Below are positions 35,981 through 44,473 of a stretch of 49,743 bases of DNA, piece by piece. The first letter of the stretch is position 1. Every line of letters starts with the position of its first letter. The translations under genes and the position numbers were made by a program. Source of the DNA: Bacteroidales bacterium UBA4363 (GTDB lineage: Bacteria > Bacteroidota > Bacteroidia > Bacteroidales > Paludibacteraceae); contig DGSL01000025.1 in assembly GCA_002393965.1 (NCBI GenBank), positions 28,061-77,803 of the forward strand, in the 5' to 3' direction. The notes beneath the pieces are model-generated. The model was given only the letters and a program-made list of their open reading frames with translations. It did not search any database and was not told the origin of the DNA.

Positions 35981-36012
35981 ACCGACTGAACAGATTTCAG
36001 TCGGTTTTTTTT
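35981..36012 (+). terminator. intrinsic terminator of the infC-rpmI-rplT operon
   Basis: ACCGACTGAA (35981-35990) pairs with TTCAGTCGGT (35996-36005) around a five-base loop, and eight T residues follow at 36005-36012. Confidence 0.92.
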
Positions 36013-36199
36013 ATAAACGGGGGGGGGAGGAGCAGACCAAGAGTCATGGGAAGCAGTGGGGCAGGACCAAAAGAAGAAGTGAGGACACTATGCTGTCGTC
36101 CTCTTCTCTTATAAAAATTTCCTTTTCGTTTTGAAAAAATGTATTTTACGTTTTGGGGATAATAAAAGAATATCCATCGAAGAGTGAAAGGTCGGTTTT
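36013..36199. other. intergenic stretch with G9 run
   Basis: No gene is seen. A run of nine G (36019-36027) lies just after the rplT terminator; the rest becomes AT-rich toward the kdgK-like promoter. Confidence 0.5.
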
Positions 36200-36234
36200 A
36201 TTGGCATCATAGCGTCTTTTTTTTCGTAATTTTG
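36200..36234 (+). promoter_or_regulatory. promoter of the KDG-kinase-like gene
   Basis: TAATTTTG at 36227-36234 matches TAnnTTTG, with ATTG at 36200-36203, 23 bp upstream. The leader to ATG 36257 would be about 16 nt. Confidence 0.5.
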
Positions 36235-36256
36235 TTATGCGAATCAATACACTAAT

Positions 36257-37300
36257 ATGGGAAAGAAGGTCATTACTTTCGGGGAGGTTATGTTGCGTCT
36301 GGCAACTCCTGGTCATCTACGTTTTTGTCAGGCAGACAGTTACACAGCCACTTTCGGTGGTGGGGAGTTGAACGTCTCCATTTCTTTGGCCAACTATGGT
36401 GTTTCCACTCAGTTTGTCACCCGTCTGCCGAAGAATGAAATTTCTCAAATGTGTCTTGGCACCATCCGAACGAAGTACGTGGACGTGGATCATGTCATCT
36501 TCGGAGGAGACAGAATTGGAGTTTACTATCTGGAAACGGGTGCCTGTATGCGTCCGAGCAAGGTGATTTACGACAGGGCCCAATCCTCCTTTGCACAGAT
36601 AAAGCCAGGGATGATAGACTGGGATGCCATATTCGAGGATGCGGGGTGGTTTCATTTTTCCGGTATTACGCCGGCTCTTTCTGAAAGTGCGGAGGAGGCA
36701 TGTATGGAGGCGGTCAAAAAGGCCTATCATCATGGTCTGACCATCTCCTGTGACATCAACAACCGTTTCACTCTTTGGAAATACGGAAAGAGTGTGCGTG
36801 AGGTCATGCCTCAATTCATGGATTATTGTGATGTGGTGCTTGCCAGCAAGGAAGATATGGCTTATATATTTGATATCCATCCGAAAGAAGAGGACCTTCG
36901 GTCATCTATTCATCAGGATAACATGGATGTAGCCATCTATGAGTCGGTGGGACGTCAGTTCATGCACCGTTATCCCAACGTTCGGAAATTAGTGACTACA
37001 TTCCGAGAATCCCTGAATGCGTCGCATAACCGATTGAGAGCCGTGATTTTCAATGGTCATGAGATTTTCCGTGGTCCGTTGTATGACATTCCGGATATCA
37101 TAGACCGAGTGGGAGGAGGAGATGCCTTCATGGGTGGTGTGATCTATGGTTTGATGAACTACAACGACCAGACCGCCATCAACTTTGCCGAGACAGCCTC
37201 CTTCCTCAAGCACACTATCTACGGAGATTTCAATCGCGTGACCCTTGAAGAAATCCTGAATGTGATGAATGGTTCTTCACCAGACATAACCTATCAATAA
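36257..37300 (+). CDS. PfkB-family sugar kinase, 2-keto-3-deoxygluconate kinase-like
   Basis: A 347-residue ribokinase/PfkB kinase. The N-terminal part, KKVITFGEVMLRLATPGHLR with FGGGELNVSISLANYG, is typical of KDG kinases, which phosphorylate 2-keto-3-deoxygluconate from uronic acid breakdown. The ATP/catalytic motif near the C-terminus is DRVGGGDAFMGGVIYGL, with the catalytic base Asp in GGGDAF. In many Bacteroidales the KDPG aldolase gene follows directly; here it does not. A link to the pectate-lyase-like enzyme at 45449, whose products feed this pathway, is plausible but not shown. Confidence 0.82.
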   Translation: MGKKVITFGEVMLRLATPGHLRFCQADSYTATFGGGELNVSISLANYGVSTQFVTRLPKNEISQMCLGTIRTKYVDVDHVIFGGDRIGVYYLETGACMRPSKVIYDRAQSSFAQIKPGMIDWDAIFEDAGWFHFSGITPALSESAEEACMEAVKKAYHHGLTISCDINNRFTLWKYGKSVREVMPQFMDYCDVVLASKEDMAYIFDIHPKEEDLRSSIHQDNMDVAIYESVGRQFMHRYPNVRKLVTTFRESLNASHNRLRAVIFNGHEIFRGPLYDIPDIIDRVGGGDAFMGGVIYGLMNYNDQTAINFAETASFLKHTIYGDFNRVTLEEILNVMNGSSPDITYQ

Positions 37301-37315
37301 GGTGACAAACAGAGT

Positions 37316-37358
37316 CCCCAAAAACGGACAGGGAAAAATACCCTGTCCGTTTTTGGGG
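37316..37358. terminator. bidirectional terminator with 18-bp stem
   Basis: Arms 37316-37333 and 37341-37358 are perfect reverse complements around a seven-base A-rich loop. It separates the convergent kinase (+) and que (-) transcripts. Confidence 0.85.
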
Positions 37359-37381
37359 AGGGGGGAGAACGTTTTGTTCTT

Positions 37382-37846
37382 TTATCTTTCGTAGTTCTCC
37401 ATACGTTTCTCTGCCAGAAGAGCGTATTTCGTATTTGGCCGTCCGTAGTTGGCATAGGGATAGATACTGATACCCCCGCGAGGGAGGAAGAATCCGGTCA
37501 CCTCAATGTATTTCGGATCCATCAGTTGAATGAGATCCTTCATAATGGTATTGACGCAATCCTCATGGAAAGCGCCATGATTTCTGAAACTGAAAAGGTA
37601 GAGTTTCAGACTTTTGCTTTCAACCATTTTCTGATCCGGGATATAGCTGATACGTATCTCGGCAAAATCCGGTTGACTGGTAATAGGGCAGAGGCTTGTA
37701 AATTCAGGGCAGTTGAAACGTACCCAGTAATCGTTCTCCTGGTTCTTGTTAGTGAATGTTTCCAGCACTTCAGGTGCATATTCCTGTTTGTATTCTGTTT
37801 TGCTGCCCAAAAGTGTCAGCTCTTCGTTCAGTTCTTTCATAATCAT
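37382..37846 (-). CDS. queF: NADPH-dependent preQ0 reductase QueF
   Basis: Reduces 7-cyano-7-deazaguanine (preQ0) to preQ1, the base later put into tRNA as queuosine. The 154-residue protein is the short single-domain type. The active-site Cys (about 53) and Asp (about 60) are in [19 protein letters not shown], the NADPH/substrate motif is [20 protein letters not shown], and [11 protein letters not shown] lies near the end. ATGs at 37846 and 37840 are both possible. It is the last gene of queC-queD-queE-queF. Confidence 0.95.
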   Translation of the reverse strand: MIMKELNEELTLLGSKTEYKQEYAPEVLETFTNKNQENDYWVRFNCPEFTSLCPITSQPDFAEIRISYIPDQKMVESKSLKLYLFSFRNHGAFHEDCVNTIMKDLIQLMDPKYIEVTGFFLPRGGISIYPYANYGRPNTKYALLAEKRMENYER

Positions 37847-37871
37847 ATCATTTTTTAAGAAGGAACGGTCG

Positions 37872-38561
37872 TCAGACCCCTCTTTTGTTTTCGTCCCAGA
37901 TGATCTTGTGGAGTTGGAGTTGGATATGCGCTTTGTTAAGGGACGGTGTTTTTTTCATCAGTTCAACTATTCTCTCGTTTTCCCATTTTCCGTTTACAGT
38001 TCCTAAATAGATTTGCGGCAGGTTCTCTTTATCATAATATTCTTCCAGCCAGTCAGCTATTTCCAAAGTCCTGATTTCGTCATCATAAGAACCTATAACA
38101 AACTTCACCACGTCCTCCTTTCTCAGATTCTCGAAATTATCTCGTATCATGTGTTTTTCCATGCCACTGGAAGGCAGTTTATAGTCGATAGTGAAGAAGA
38201 GGTGTCGAGAAGGAGAGGTGTTGCGGACGGGGCGTATGTCAACGGCTCCATTTGTTTCGATATTAATCTCGTGTGCTTCGTCCAATCTTTGTATCAAGGA
38301 GCAGATGGATGGTTGGAGCAGTGGTTCACCCCCTGTCAGCGTTACCTGGTAGTGGTGAACCTTTTCAAGCAGACTGTCTAATGTCAGCCTCTCGAAGTGG
38401 CAAGGTTGTTTTTCGCCAAAGAGGGCATAGGAAGTGTCGCAGTAGGAACAGCGGAGGTTACAACCGGCAAAACGGATAAAGGTGGCCAGGGAACCGCTTC
38501 GTTTTCCTTCGCCCTCAATACTGTCGAAAATCTCCACTACATTGTATTTTGCAGAAGTCAT
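37872..38561 (-). CDS. queE: 7-carboxy-7-deazaguanine synthase QueE (radical SAM)
   Basis: Converts 6-carboxytetrahydropterin to 7-carboxy-7-deazaguanine with S-adenosylmethionine and a 4Fe-4S cluster. The 229-residue protein has [19 protein letters not shown], then the cluster motif CNLRCSYC (Cys 34, 38, 41), and [11 protein letters not shown] for SAM binding. It lies 25 bp from both queD and queF on the same strand. Confidence 0.95.
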   Translation of the reverse strand: MTSAKYNVVEIFDSIEGEGKRSGSLATFIRFAGCNLRCSYCDTSYALFGEKQPCHFERLTLDSLLEKVHHYQVTLTGGEPLLQPSICSLIQRLDEAHEINIETNGAVDIRPVRNTSPSRHLFFTIDYKLPSSGMEKHMIRDNFENLRKEDVVKFVIGSYDDEIRTLEIADWLEEYYDKENLPQIYLGTVNGKWENERIVELMKKTPSLNKAHIQLQLHKIIWDENKRGV

Positions 38562-38586
38562 GCTGTAAAGTGCTTGCTTGGTGGTT

Positions 38587-38925
38587 CTACTCGTCGCGGG
38601 TATAGATGGCCGTGTTGTTGCAACTCTCCTTTACTTCCACTCGTTTGCATTTCTCTCCAAGCGTATCGCAGACCCATTTCGCTATGTTTTCGGCTGTAGG
38701 GTTGATGTTCAATACGTCATTCAGATTCTGGTGGTCCAATGGTTCCTTCACTTTCCGTTTGATTTCCGAAAAGTCCATAATCATTCCATTTTGATTCAGC
38801 GTCCTGCTCTGCAGGAATACGGTGATTTCCCAGTTGTGTCCATGTGTATGAGTACATTTGGATTCGTAGTCCAGCGAAAGGCTGTGTGCGGCGCTGATTT
38901 CTATTTTCTTTATGAGTTCGAACAT
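38587..38925 (-). CDS. queD: 6-carboxytetrahydropterin synthase QueD
   Basis: Makes 6-carboxy-tetrahydropterin from dihydroneopterin triphosphate. The 112-residue protein from ATG 38925 begins [17 protein letters not shown]. It has zinc-binding His and the catalytic Cys in [12 protein letters not shown], and [12 protein letters not shown] near the end. The frame is open up to 38997, but the start at 38925 fits the family and overlaps the end of queC by 16 bp, suggesting coupled translation. Confidence 0.94.
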   Translation of the reverse strand: MFELIKKIEISAAHSLSLDYESKCTHTHGHNWEITVFLQSRTLNQNGMIMDFSEIKRKVKEPLDHQNLNDVLNINPTAENIAKWVCDTLGEKCKRVEVKESCNNTAIYTRDE

Positions 38926-39593
38926 TCTTCCTCCTTTTCTTTCAGGTATTTCATCAGTCCTTGCTGTCGGAGGTGGCAGGATGGACAGTGTCCGCATCCG
39001 TCTCCTGGAATGCCATTGTAGCAGGTCAGTGTTTCGTTTCTGACCAAGTCGAATACTCCCAGTTTATCTGCCAGTTTCCAGGTCTTCGCCTTGTCGATCC
39101 ACATGAGTGGGGTGTGGATGACAAACTGTTCCTCCATGGCAAGGTTTAGCGTGACATTCAGTGATTTGATGAACGAGTCCCTGCAGTCGGGGTATCCGCT
39201 GAAGTCCGTTTCCGAGACGCCGGTAATGATGTGTCGTATCCCACGTTCTCTGGCATATACTGCAGCGATACTGAGGAAAAAGAGGTTTCGTCCAGGAACG
39301 AACGTATTCGGCACGCTCTGAGCGGGTTGTACTTCGTCCATGGGAATCTCCTTGTTGATCAAAGCACAATGCGAACTCAGATTTCCGATGAAAGGTACAT
39401 CCATAACGTGGAAATGGACGTTTGCCTTTTCAGCGATTTTCTGAGCTATTTCTGTTTCGTTCTGATGTTTTTGTCCATATCGGAAACTGAGGGTCCATAC
39501 CTCCTTGAATCGTTTTTTTGCCCAGAAGAGACAGGTGGTGGAATCTTGTCCGCCACTGAATACGACCAGAGCTTTCTCGTTGTTGAGAACCAT
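38910..39593 (-). CDS. queC: 7-cyano-7-deazaguanine synthase QueC
   Basis: ATP-dependent conversion of 7-carboxy-7-deazaguanine to preQ0. The 227-residue protein has the PP-loop [13 protein letters not shown] at about residue 13 and a C-terminal zinc site (TCYNG and [11 protein letters not shown]). It is the first gene of the queuosine-precursor operon. No preQ1 riboswitch is visible in the short leader. Confidence 0.96.
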   Translation of the reverse strand: MVLNNEKALVVFSGGQDSTTCLFWAKKRFKEVWTLSFRYGQKHQNETEIAQKIAEKANVHFHVMDVPFIGNLSSHCALINKEIPMDEVQPAQSVPNTFVPGRNLFFLSIAAVYARERGIRHIITGVSETDFSGYPDCRDSFIKSLNVTLNLAMEEQFVIHTPLMWIDKAKTWKLADKLGVFDLVRNETLTCYNGIPGDGCGHCPSCHLRQQGLMKYLKEKEEECSNS

Positions 39594-39642
39594 GGGATTG
39601 TGGATTTGACAATTGTATAAACAGATGATTTGAAAGGGAATG

Positions 39643-39673
39643 CAAATGTACGTCTATTTCTCCAATCTGCCAA
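39643..39673 (-). promoter_or_regulatory. promoter of queCDEF
   Basis: Minus-strand TACATTTG (39650 to 39643) is preceded after 20 bp by TTG (39673 to 39671), just past the ridA stop codon. The predicted leader is about 43 nt. Confidence 0.65.
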
Positions 39674-39680
39674 GCAGACG

Positions 39681-40058
39681 CTATTTGACGCAGACGGTTT
39701 CAATTTCGACGAGTGCTCCTTTGGGGAGGGCAGAAACTTCCACGGCGGAACGAGCCGGCTTGAGATCTCCAAATACTTGTGCGTAGATGTCATTCATTTC
39801 TGCGAAAGCGGACATATCGGTGATAAACACAGTAGTCTTGACAACGTGTTCCAGTCCATATCCTGCTTCGGAAAGAATTGCCTTGATGTTATCAAAGACC
39901 TGTTGAGCCTGTTCGGTGACGTTGTTCCCTTTCAGATTGCCCGTTTTCGGGTCGATGGCAATCTGTCCGGACGTATAAAGTGTTCCGTTGATTTCAATAG
40001 CCTGGCTGTAAGGGCCTATGGCAGCGGGAGCGTGGGAAGAGCAAATGATGCGTTTCAT
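39681..40058 (-). CDS. ridA: RidA-family reactive intermediate deaminase
   Basis: Hydrolyses reactive enamine/imine intermediates released by PLP enzymes. The 125-residue protein shows APAAIGPYSQAIEINGTLYT, SGQIAIDPKTGN, VVKTTVFITDM and, near the C-terminus, KPARSAVEVSALPKGALVEI with the carboxylate-binding Arg. Length is typical. It lies 22 bp after the PHP phosphatase gene, so the two are probably co-transcribed. Confidence 0.94.
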   Translation of the reverse strand: MKRIICSSHAPAAIGPYSQAIEINGTLYTSGQIAIDPKTGNLKGNNVTEQAQQVFDNIKAILSEAGYGLEHVVKTTVFITDMSAFAEMNDIYAQVFGDLKPARSAVEVSALPKGALVEIETVCVK

Positions 40059-40080
40059 AAAAGCTATATGTATGATATGA

Positions 40081-40929
40081 TTAAAGTTCCATGTCGGTCC
40101 ATCGGTTGTTTTTCAGAATCCGAACAGTGCGGAAACCGCACTCCCGCAACGTCTGATAGGTCTCCCGGAATCCGCAAGTAATGCAGTCCGGTTTGTGTGC
40201 ATCGGAGTTGACCATGACGGGAATGCCTAATTCTTGAATACGTCTGAAGTGGCGTCGGTGTGGGAAGGTGCGATGTTTTGTTTCCACACCTTTAGTGTTG
40301 ATTTCAATGATTTTTCCATACTCCTTCGCCAGCGAGAACGTCTCGTCAATGAGATGGAGATACCATGGTTCGTTCGGATCAAACTGATGGGCATAGAATC
40401 GTTCTGCCAGGTCGGTTATCTTATCGACGTGTCCGATGATGTCAAAGTCAGCGGATTCGATCATCTCATTGGTCTGCTGAAAATAGCGGCGAATCATGCG
40501 TCGGATATCCCCGCCGAACAGTTCGCAAATAGCTCTCTTGTAGTTCTTTGGGTCTCCTCCGATATTCCAGTACAGCTGTCCATTATCCAGCGTGTCGATG
40601 TAGTGAACGGACCCGATCCGGTAATCCAGAGGAAGGTTCTGATACGTTCTGAATACGGAGTCTTTCTCCTTGGAGAGGAAATCCATTTCCATTCCCACAT
40701 ACAGTTCGATCTGATTCTCATATTGTTGTTTGAGGCGATGGAACTCCTGCAGGTATTCGTCCACATCATCCTTTCGCATTGCCCAGTTGGAAGAGAAGGG
40801 GACTGGGGCGTGCGACGAGATGCCGTATGCGTTCATGTGGTGAGCAATCGCATGATGAACGAACACTTCCATCGGGGCGCATCCGTCACAGAAAAAACAA
40901 TGACTATGAAAGTTGGTCAGCCAATCCAT
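40081..40929 (-). CDS. PHP-domain histidinol-phosphatase-like enzyme
   Basis: A 282-residue PHP-family phosphoesterase resembling the HisK/HisJ histidinol phosphatases, which remove phosphate from histidinol phosphate in histidine synthesis. Metal ligands are seen in TNFHSHCFFCDGCAP, GISSHAPVPF, ELYVGMEMDFLS, FDIIGHVDKITDL and PVMVNSDAHKPD. No other his gene is nearby, so another phosphoester substrate is possible. The frame is open to a TTG at 40938, which lies in a -7-like box (minus TAAATTTG, 40943 to 40936). The ATG at 40929 is preferred. Confidence 0.85.
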   Translation of the reverse strand: MDWLTNFHSHCFFCDGCAPMEVFVHHAIAHHMNAYGISSHAPVPFSSNWAMRKDDVDEYLQEFHRLKQQYENQIELYVGMEMDFLSKEKDSVFRTYQNLPLDYRIGSVHYIDTLDNGQLYWNIGGDPKNYKRAICELFGGDIRRMIRRYFQQTNEMIESADFDIIGHVDKITDLAERFYAHQFDPNEPWYLHLIDETFSLAKEYGKIIEINTKGVETKHRTFPHRRHFRRIQELGIPVMVNSDAHKPDCITCGFRETYQTLRECGFRTVRILKNNRWTDMEL

Positions 40930-41041
40930 CTCATACAAATTTAGTTTATTTCATCGTATCTGAAGAGTGAAAGCACAATAAATTCGTATCTTTAGGGTGT
41001 TTTCTCCGCATTTTTCATGCTGCCGAACGGCAGAGATAAAC

Positions 41042-41049
41042 TATCTTTG
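41042..41049 (+). promoter_or_regulatory. -7 box of the MFS transporter gene
   Basis: TATCTTTG, a perfect match, lies 20 bp before the ATG at 41070. The -33 region is weak. Confidence 0.55.
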
Positions 41050-41069
41050 AAACAGAAAAAACATGAGAT

Positions 41070-42326
41070 ATGAAAAGAAATCCATGGTCATGGGTACCCT
41101 CGCTCTATTTTGCGGAGGGATTGCCATACGTTTTGGTAATGACGGTTTCCGTCATTATGTATAAGAATCTGGGGCTTTCCAACGGAGACATTGCCCTATA
41201 CACGTCCTGGTTGTATCTACCTTGGGTCATCAAACCCTTCTGGAGTCCTTTTGTAGATATTTTAGGAACGAAGCGCATCTGGATTACCGCCATGCAGATT
41301 CTCATCGGAGCAGGTCTGGCCGGAATTGCCTTTTCCATACCGACGTCCTTTTTCATACAGGCCTCCTTGTCCTTTTTCTGGCTATTGGCATTTGCCTCTG
41401 CGACTCATGATATAGCCGCCGACGGTTTCTACATGCTGGGGTTGCCAGAGGAACACCAGTCGCTGTTTGTCGGTATCCGAAGTACATTCTATCGAATTTC
41501 CATGATAGCGGGTCAGGGCGGTCTTGTCGTCCTGGCTGGTTGGCTTGCTCAATCTTTTGACAACGACTTCGTCTTTGCATGGTCGATGGTCTTTTATGTT
41601 GCTTCGGGTCTCTTTCTTGCCATTGCGGCATGGCATCTCTTTATTCTGCCCCATCCGACTACTGATTGCAGCCGTACGAACTCAGTCGGACGTGATTTCG
41701 TTCGCGTCTTCACAACATTCATACAGAAGAAAGAACTACTGGTCTCGATTTTGTTTATCCTCTTCTTCCGATTCGGAGAGGCTCAGCTTGCGAAGATAGC
41801 ATCTCCGTTCCTATTGGACGCACGTTCGGTAGGAGGGTTGGGTCTCTCGACGACGCAGGTGGGTTTCATCTATGGTACGGTAGGTGTCCTGATGTTGCTT
41901 CTGGGCGGGATATTAGGAGGAATTCTCGTTTCGCGAGATGGTCTGAAATATTGGCTCTGGCCGATGGTGATAGCCATGAATCTTCCAGACCTAGTCTATG
42001 TATTCTTTGCCTATGCACGTCCCGAGTCATTCCTGACAGCCTGTGGAGGCGTTGCCTTGGAGCAGTTTGGCTATGGTTTCGGATTCACGGCGTTCATGCT
42101 CTATCTGATCTATTTTGCAGAAGGGGAGTACAAGACGGCCCATTATGCCATCTGTACCGGATTGATGGCCTTAGGCATGATGTTGCCGGGCATGTTTTCC
42201 GGCTACCTGCAGGAGTGGATGGGTTATCCTCTATTCTTTGTCTGGGTGTGTTTCTGCACTGTACCGGGTTTCTTGCTCACGGCATTACTGAAGATTCCGG
42301 ATGGATTCGGACGCAAAGAAGAATAA
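41070..42326 (+). CDS. AmpG/PAT-like major facilitator transporter
   Basis: A 418-residue membrane protein with about 12 hydrophobic helices. The pattern SLYFAEGLPYVLVMTVSVIM, LYLPWVIKPFWSPFVDILG and FASATHDIAADGFYML is typical of the AmpG/peptide-acetyl-CoA transporter group. Some members import muropeptides for cell-wall recycling. The window also holds an MltF-like transglycosylase that makes such products, but the genes are not adjacent. Substrate is inferred only from family. Confidence 0.85.
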   Translation: MKRNPWSWVPSLYFAEGLPYVLVMTVSVIMYKNLGLSNGDIALYTSWLYLPWVIKPFWSPFVDILGTKRIWITAMQILIGAGLAGIAFSIPTSFFIQASLSFFWLLAFASATHDIAADGFYMLGLPEEHQSLFVGIRSTFYRISMIAGQGGLVVLAGWLAQSFDNDFVFAWSMVFYVASGLFLAIAAWHLFILPHPTTDCSRTNSVGRDFVRVFTTFIQKKELLVSILFILFFRFGEAQLAKIASPFLLDARSVGGLGLSTTQVGFIYGTVGVLMLLLGGILGGILVSRDGLKYWLWPMVIAMNLPDLVYVFFAYARPESFLTACGGVALEQFGYGFGFTAFMLYLIYFAEGEYKTAHYAICTGLMALGMMLPGMFSGYLQEWMGYPLFFVWVCFCTVPGFLLTALLKIPDGFGRKEE

Positions 42327-42368
42327 GAAAGAGAAAGCCTGCTATCAGCAGGCTTTCTCTTTCTTATT
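42322..42368. terminator. bidirectional terminator with 22-bp stem
   Basis: Arms 42322-42343 and 42347-42368 are perfect reverse complements with a three-base loop, and a T run follows at 42373-42380. The transporter stop codon lies inside the left arm. It separates convergent genes. Confidence 0.88.
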
Positions 42369-42392
42369 AAGTTTTTTTTGAAAAAAGCTATA

Positions 42393-43706
42393 TTAATAGA
42401 CCTTTCTCAGATCCTTCACGCGAACGGCTTTCCCCTCGCTCTGAGCCAAGGATCCCGGTTGGAGCAGTTTGACGAATGGTGTGAGCAGGATCTCGTCATG
42501 CAGGTTGCTTGTGATACTCTTGGTGAGAGCCTGTTGTGCGTCGGGTCCTCCTGTATAGGTCTGTGACAATTCCACTTCGACGGTCATGGAATCATTGACT
42601 TCGTTCGTCTGAAGAGTGATCAGGTAATTGCTACCCAGTTCTTTGTATCTCATCAGCACCTGTTCGATCTGGATTGGGAAAATATTGACGCCTCTCAGGA
42701 CAATCATGTCGTCGGAGCGTCCTTTCATGCGGTCGATGCGCTTATGATGTCTTCCGCAGGGACATTCACCCGGCAGAATACGTGTCAAGTCTCTAGTCCG
42801 GTAGCGAAGCAGCGGCATGGCTTCCCGGTTGAGTGTAGTGAGTACCATTTCTCCGATTTCACCGTCAGGTACGGGTTCGAGTGTATCCGGATTCACGATC
42901 TCCACGATATAGTAATCCTCCCAGATATGCATACCGTTCTGTTCCTTACACTCAAAGGCGACACCTGGTCCGCACATCTCACTCATTCCGAAAGAGTTGT
43001 AGGCTTTTACCCCCAGCATGTTCTCGATTCGTCTCCGCTGTTCCTCGCTGTGCGGTTCGGCCCCGATGACCAATGTGCGGAGTTTCGTATCGTGGCGAGG
43101 GTCGATTCCGTTGGCCTGCATCACTTCAAAGATGCGTGTTGCATAACTTGGTATGGCATGAACGACAGTAGTGCCGAAATCGGTAAAGAACTTCAGTTGT
43201 CTTTTGGTATTGCCAGCCGCAGCCGGAACAGTGAGCATTCCGAGTTTCTCAGCTCCGTACTGGAAACCGAGACCTCCGGTGAACATGCCATATCCGGAAG
43301 TATTCTGGAAGACGTCGCTCGGTCGGCAACCGACCATCCAGAGACAGCGTGCCACGGCATTCGCCCACTCGTCGAGGTCTTTTCTGGAATGGAGAATGAC
43401 GGTGGGATTTCCCGTCGTACCGCTGGAAGAGTGCAACCGGACGCATTCGTTAAGAGGAATGGATGCCAACCCGAAAGGGTAGTTATCCCTAAGGTCCTGT
43501 TTGGTTGTGAAAGGTATCTTGCGCAGGTCGTCAAGAGTCTTGATATCCTCTGGTTCTAATCCTGCTTCCTTGAATCTTTGTTTATAGAAAGCAGAGTGGA
43601 GGCAGTGTTGTATCGTATTCTTTAATCGTTCAATTTGCAGTTCTTCAATCTGTTCACGGTTCAGTGTCTCCAATTCGGGATTAAAAAACTCAGAAGTTTC
43701 AGTCAT
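42393..43706 (-). CDS. paaK: phenylacetate-CoA ligase
   Basis: A 437-residue AMP-forming acyl-CoA ligase of the PaaK group, which activates phenylacetate or related aryl acids. Motifs are RLHSSSGTTGNPTVILHSR (the P-loop), YNSFGMSEMCGPGVAFECKE, and YRTRDLTRILPGECPCGR followed by RIDRMKGRSDDMIVLRGVNI. In Bacteroidales this enzyme usually goes with indolepyruvate:ferredoxin oxidoreductase in aromatic amino-acid metabolism; that partner is not in this window. Full length, with the stop near the convergent terminator. Confidence 0.93.
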   Translation of the reverse strand: MTETSEFFNPELETLNREQIEELQIERLKNTIQHCLHSAFYKQRFKEAGLEPEDIKTLDDLRKIPFTTKQDLRDNYPFGLASIPLNECVRLHSSSGTTGNPTVILHSRKDLDEWANAVARCLWMVGCRPSDVFQNTSGYGMFTGGLGFQYGAEKLGMLTVPAAAGNTKRQLKFFTDFGTTVVHAIPSYATRIFEVMQANGIDPRHDTKLRTLVIGAEPHSEEQRRRIENMLGVKAYNSFGMSEMCGPGVAFECKEQNGMHIWEDYYIVEIVNPDTLEPVPDGEIGEMVLTTLNREAMPLLRYRTRDLTRILPGECPCGRHHKRIDRMKGRSDDMIVLRGVNIFPIQIEQVLMRYKELGSNYLITLQTNEVNDSMTVEVELSQTYTGGPDAQQALTKSITSNLHDEILLTPFVKLLQPGSLAQSEGKAVRVKDLRKVY

Positions 43707-43757
43707 GATTTTTTTATGTGTTTTATGAATTCAGCGTCCAAAAGTACAAAAAATCCG

Positions 43758-44402
43758 TCAGATATAATATTCGGCAATGTCAATCAGTCCGGAACGGATG
43801 GCATATTTAGTTGCTTCATGTACGTTATTGATGCCTAATTTCCGGAAAATATTTTTGCGGTGTGTGTTGACCGTATGGAAGCTCAGGTTCTTTTCAGCAG
43901 CAATCTCCTTGGTTGTCTTGCCCGCGGCAATCTCCTTCAGCATTATGCGTTCCTGTCTGGTGAGCATCACGTTTGAGGCATCAGACTGTCTTTTCCGTTC
44001 TGTCAGCAAACGGTTAGAGATATCGTTGCAGATGAATCGTGTGCCTTCTGTCGCATACTGTATGGCCAACCGTATTTCTGTTTCATTGGAATCTTTGCTG
44101 ACGAGGGAGAAATGGTTGTTCAAAGTAATGGAGCGAAGGAAATCGAGGCTCAAGTCTTCGGAGAAGAGGATAAAGAGAGCCGAGTCGAAACGTTGAGAAA
44201 GGATGGCCAATTCCTCGCAGCTGTTAAAGTCAAAATTCGTATAGTCCAGCACGACGATGGCATCGGGGGAGAGGGTGAGTTTCTGAATCAATTCATTCTT
44301 TCGGAAGGCATTCTCAGTCTGAGAGTCCCCGATCTTGTCAAGAATCCATTTTATTCCAAGTCGTGTAATATCTTGATTGTCCGCTAAGATGAATTTATTC
44401 AT
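43758..44402 (-). CDS. LuxR/NarL-type response regulator, orphan
   Basis: A 214-residue regulator. The receiver domain (about 1-120) has Asp 8 in ILADNQDI, the putative phospho-acceptor Asp 53 in VVLDYTNF, Ser 81 and Lys 103 in SLVSKDS. It is rather divergent, with only one acidic residue in the first site (ADNQD). The LuxR helix-turn-helix (about 145-205) reads LTRQERIMLKEIAAGKTTKE, then FHTVNTHRKNIFRKLGI. No kinase gene is adjacent. It is transcribed divergently from cysK across a symmetrical promoter. Confidence 0.9.
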   Translation of the reverse strand: MNKFILADNQDITRLGIKWILDKIGDSQTENAFRKNELIQKLTLSPDAIVVLDYTNFDFNSCEELAILSQRFDSALFILFSEDLSLDFLRSITLNNHFSLVSKDSNETEIRLAIQYATEGTRFICNDISNRLLTERKRQSDASNVMLTRQERIMLKEIAAGKTTKEIAAEKNLSFHTVNTHRKNIFRKLGINNVHEATKYAIRSGLIDIAEYYI

Positions 44403-44409
44403 AAAGTAT

Positions 44410-44431
44410 TATCTTTGCCATAGCAAAGATA
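44410..44431. promoter_or_regulatory. symmetrical divergent promoter between regulator and cysK
   Basis: TATCTTTGC (44410-44418), CATA, then GCAAAGATA (44423-44431): a perfect 9-bp inverted repeat made of two -7 boxes on opposite strands. The plus box would serve cysK (ATG 44474) and the minus box the response regulator (ATG 44402). No clear -33 elements flank it. It could also be an operator. Confidence 0.6.
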
Positions 44432-44473
44432 GCATACATACAATAATATTAAAATAAAAAAGAACTCTAAATT

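Noticed and set aside
39594..39680. preQ1 riboswitch before queC
   Set aside because: The leader is short and lacks the expected hairpin-pseudoknot sequence; only a plain promoter is visible.
42744..43559. 271-codon plus-strand frame inside paaK
   Set aside because: Antisense shadow of a clearly conserved ligase; the product shows no family features.
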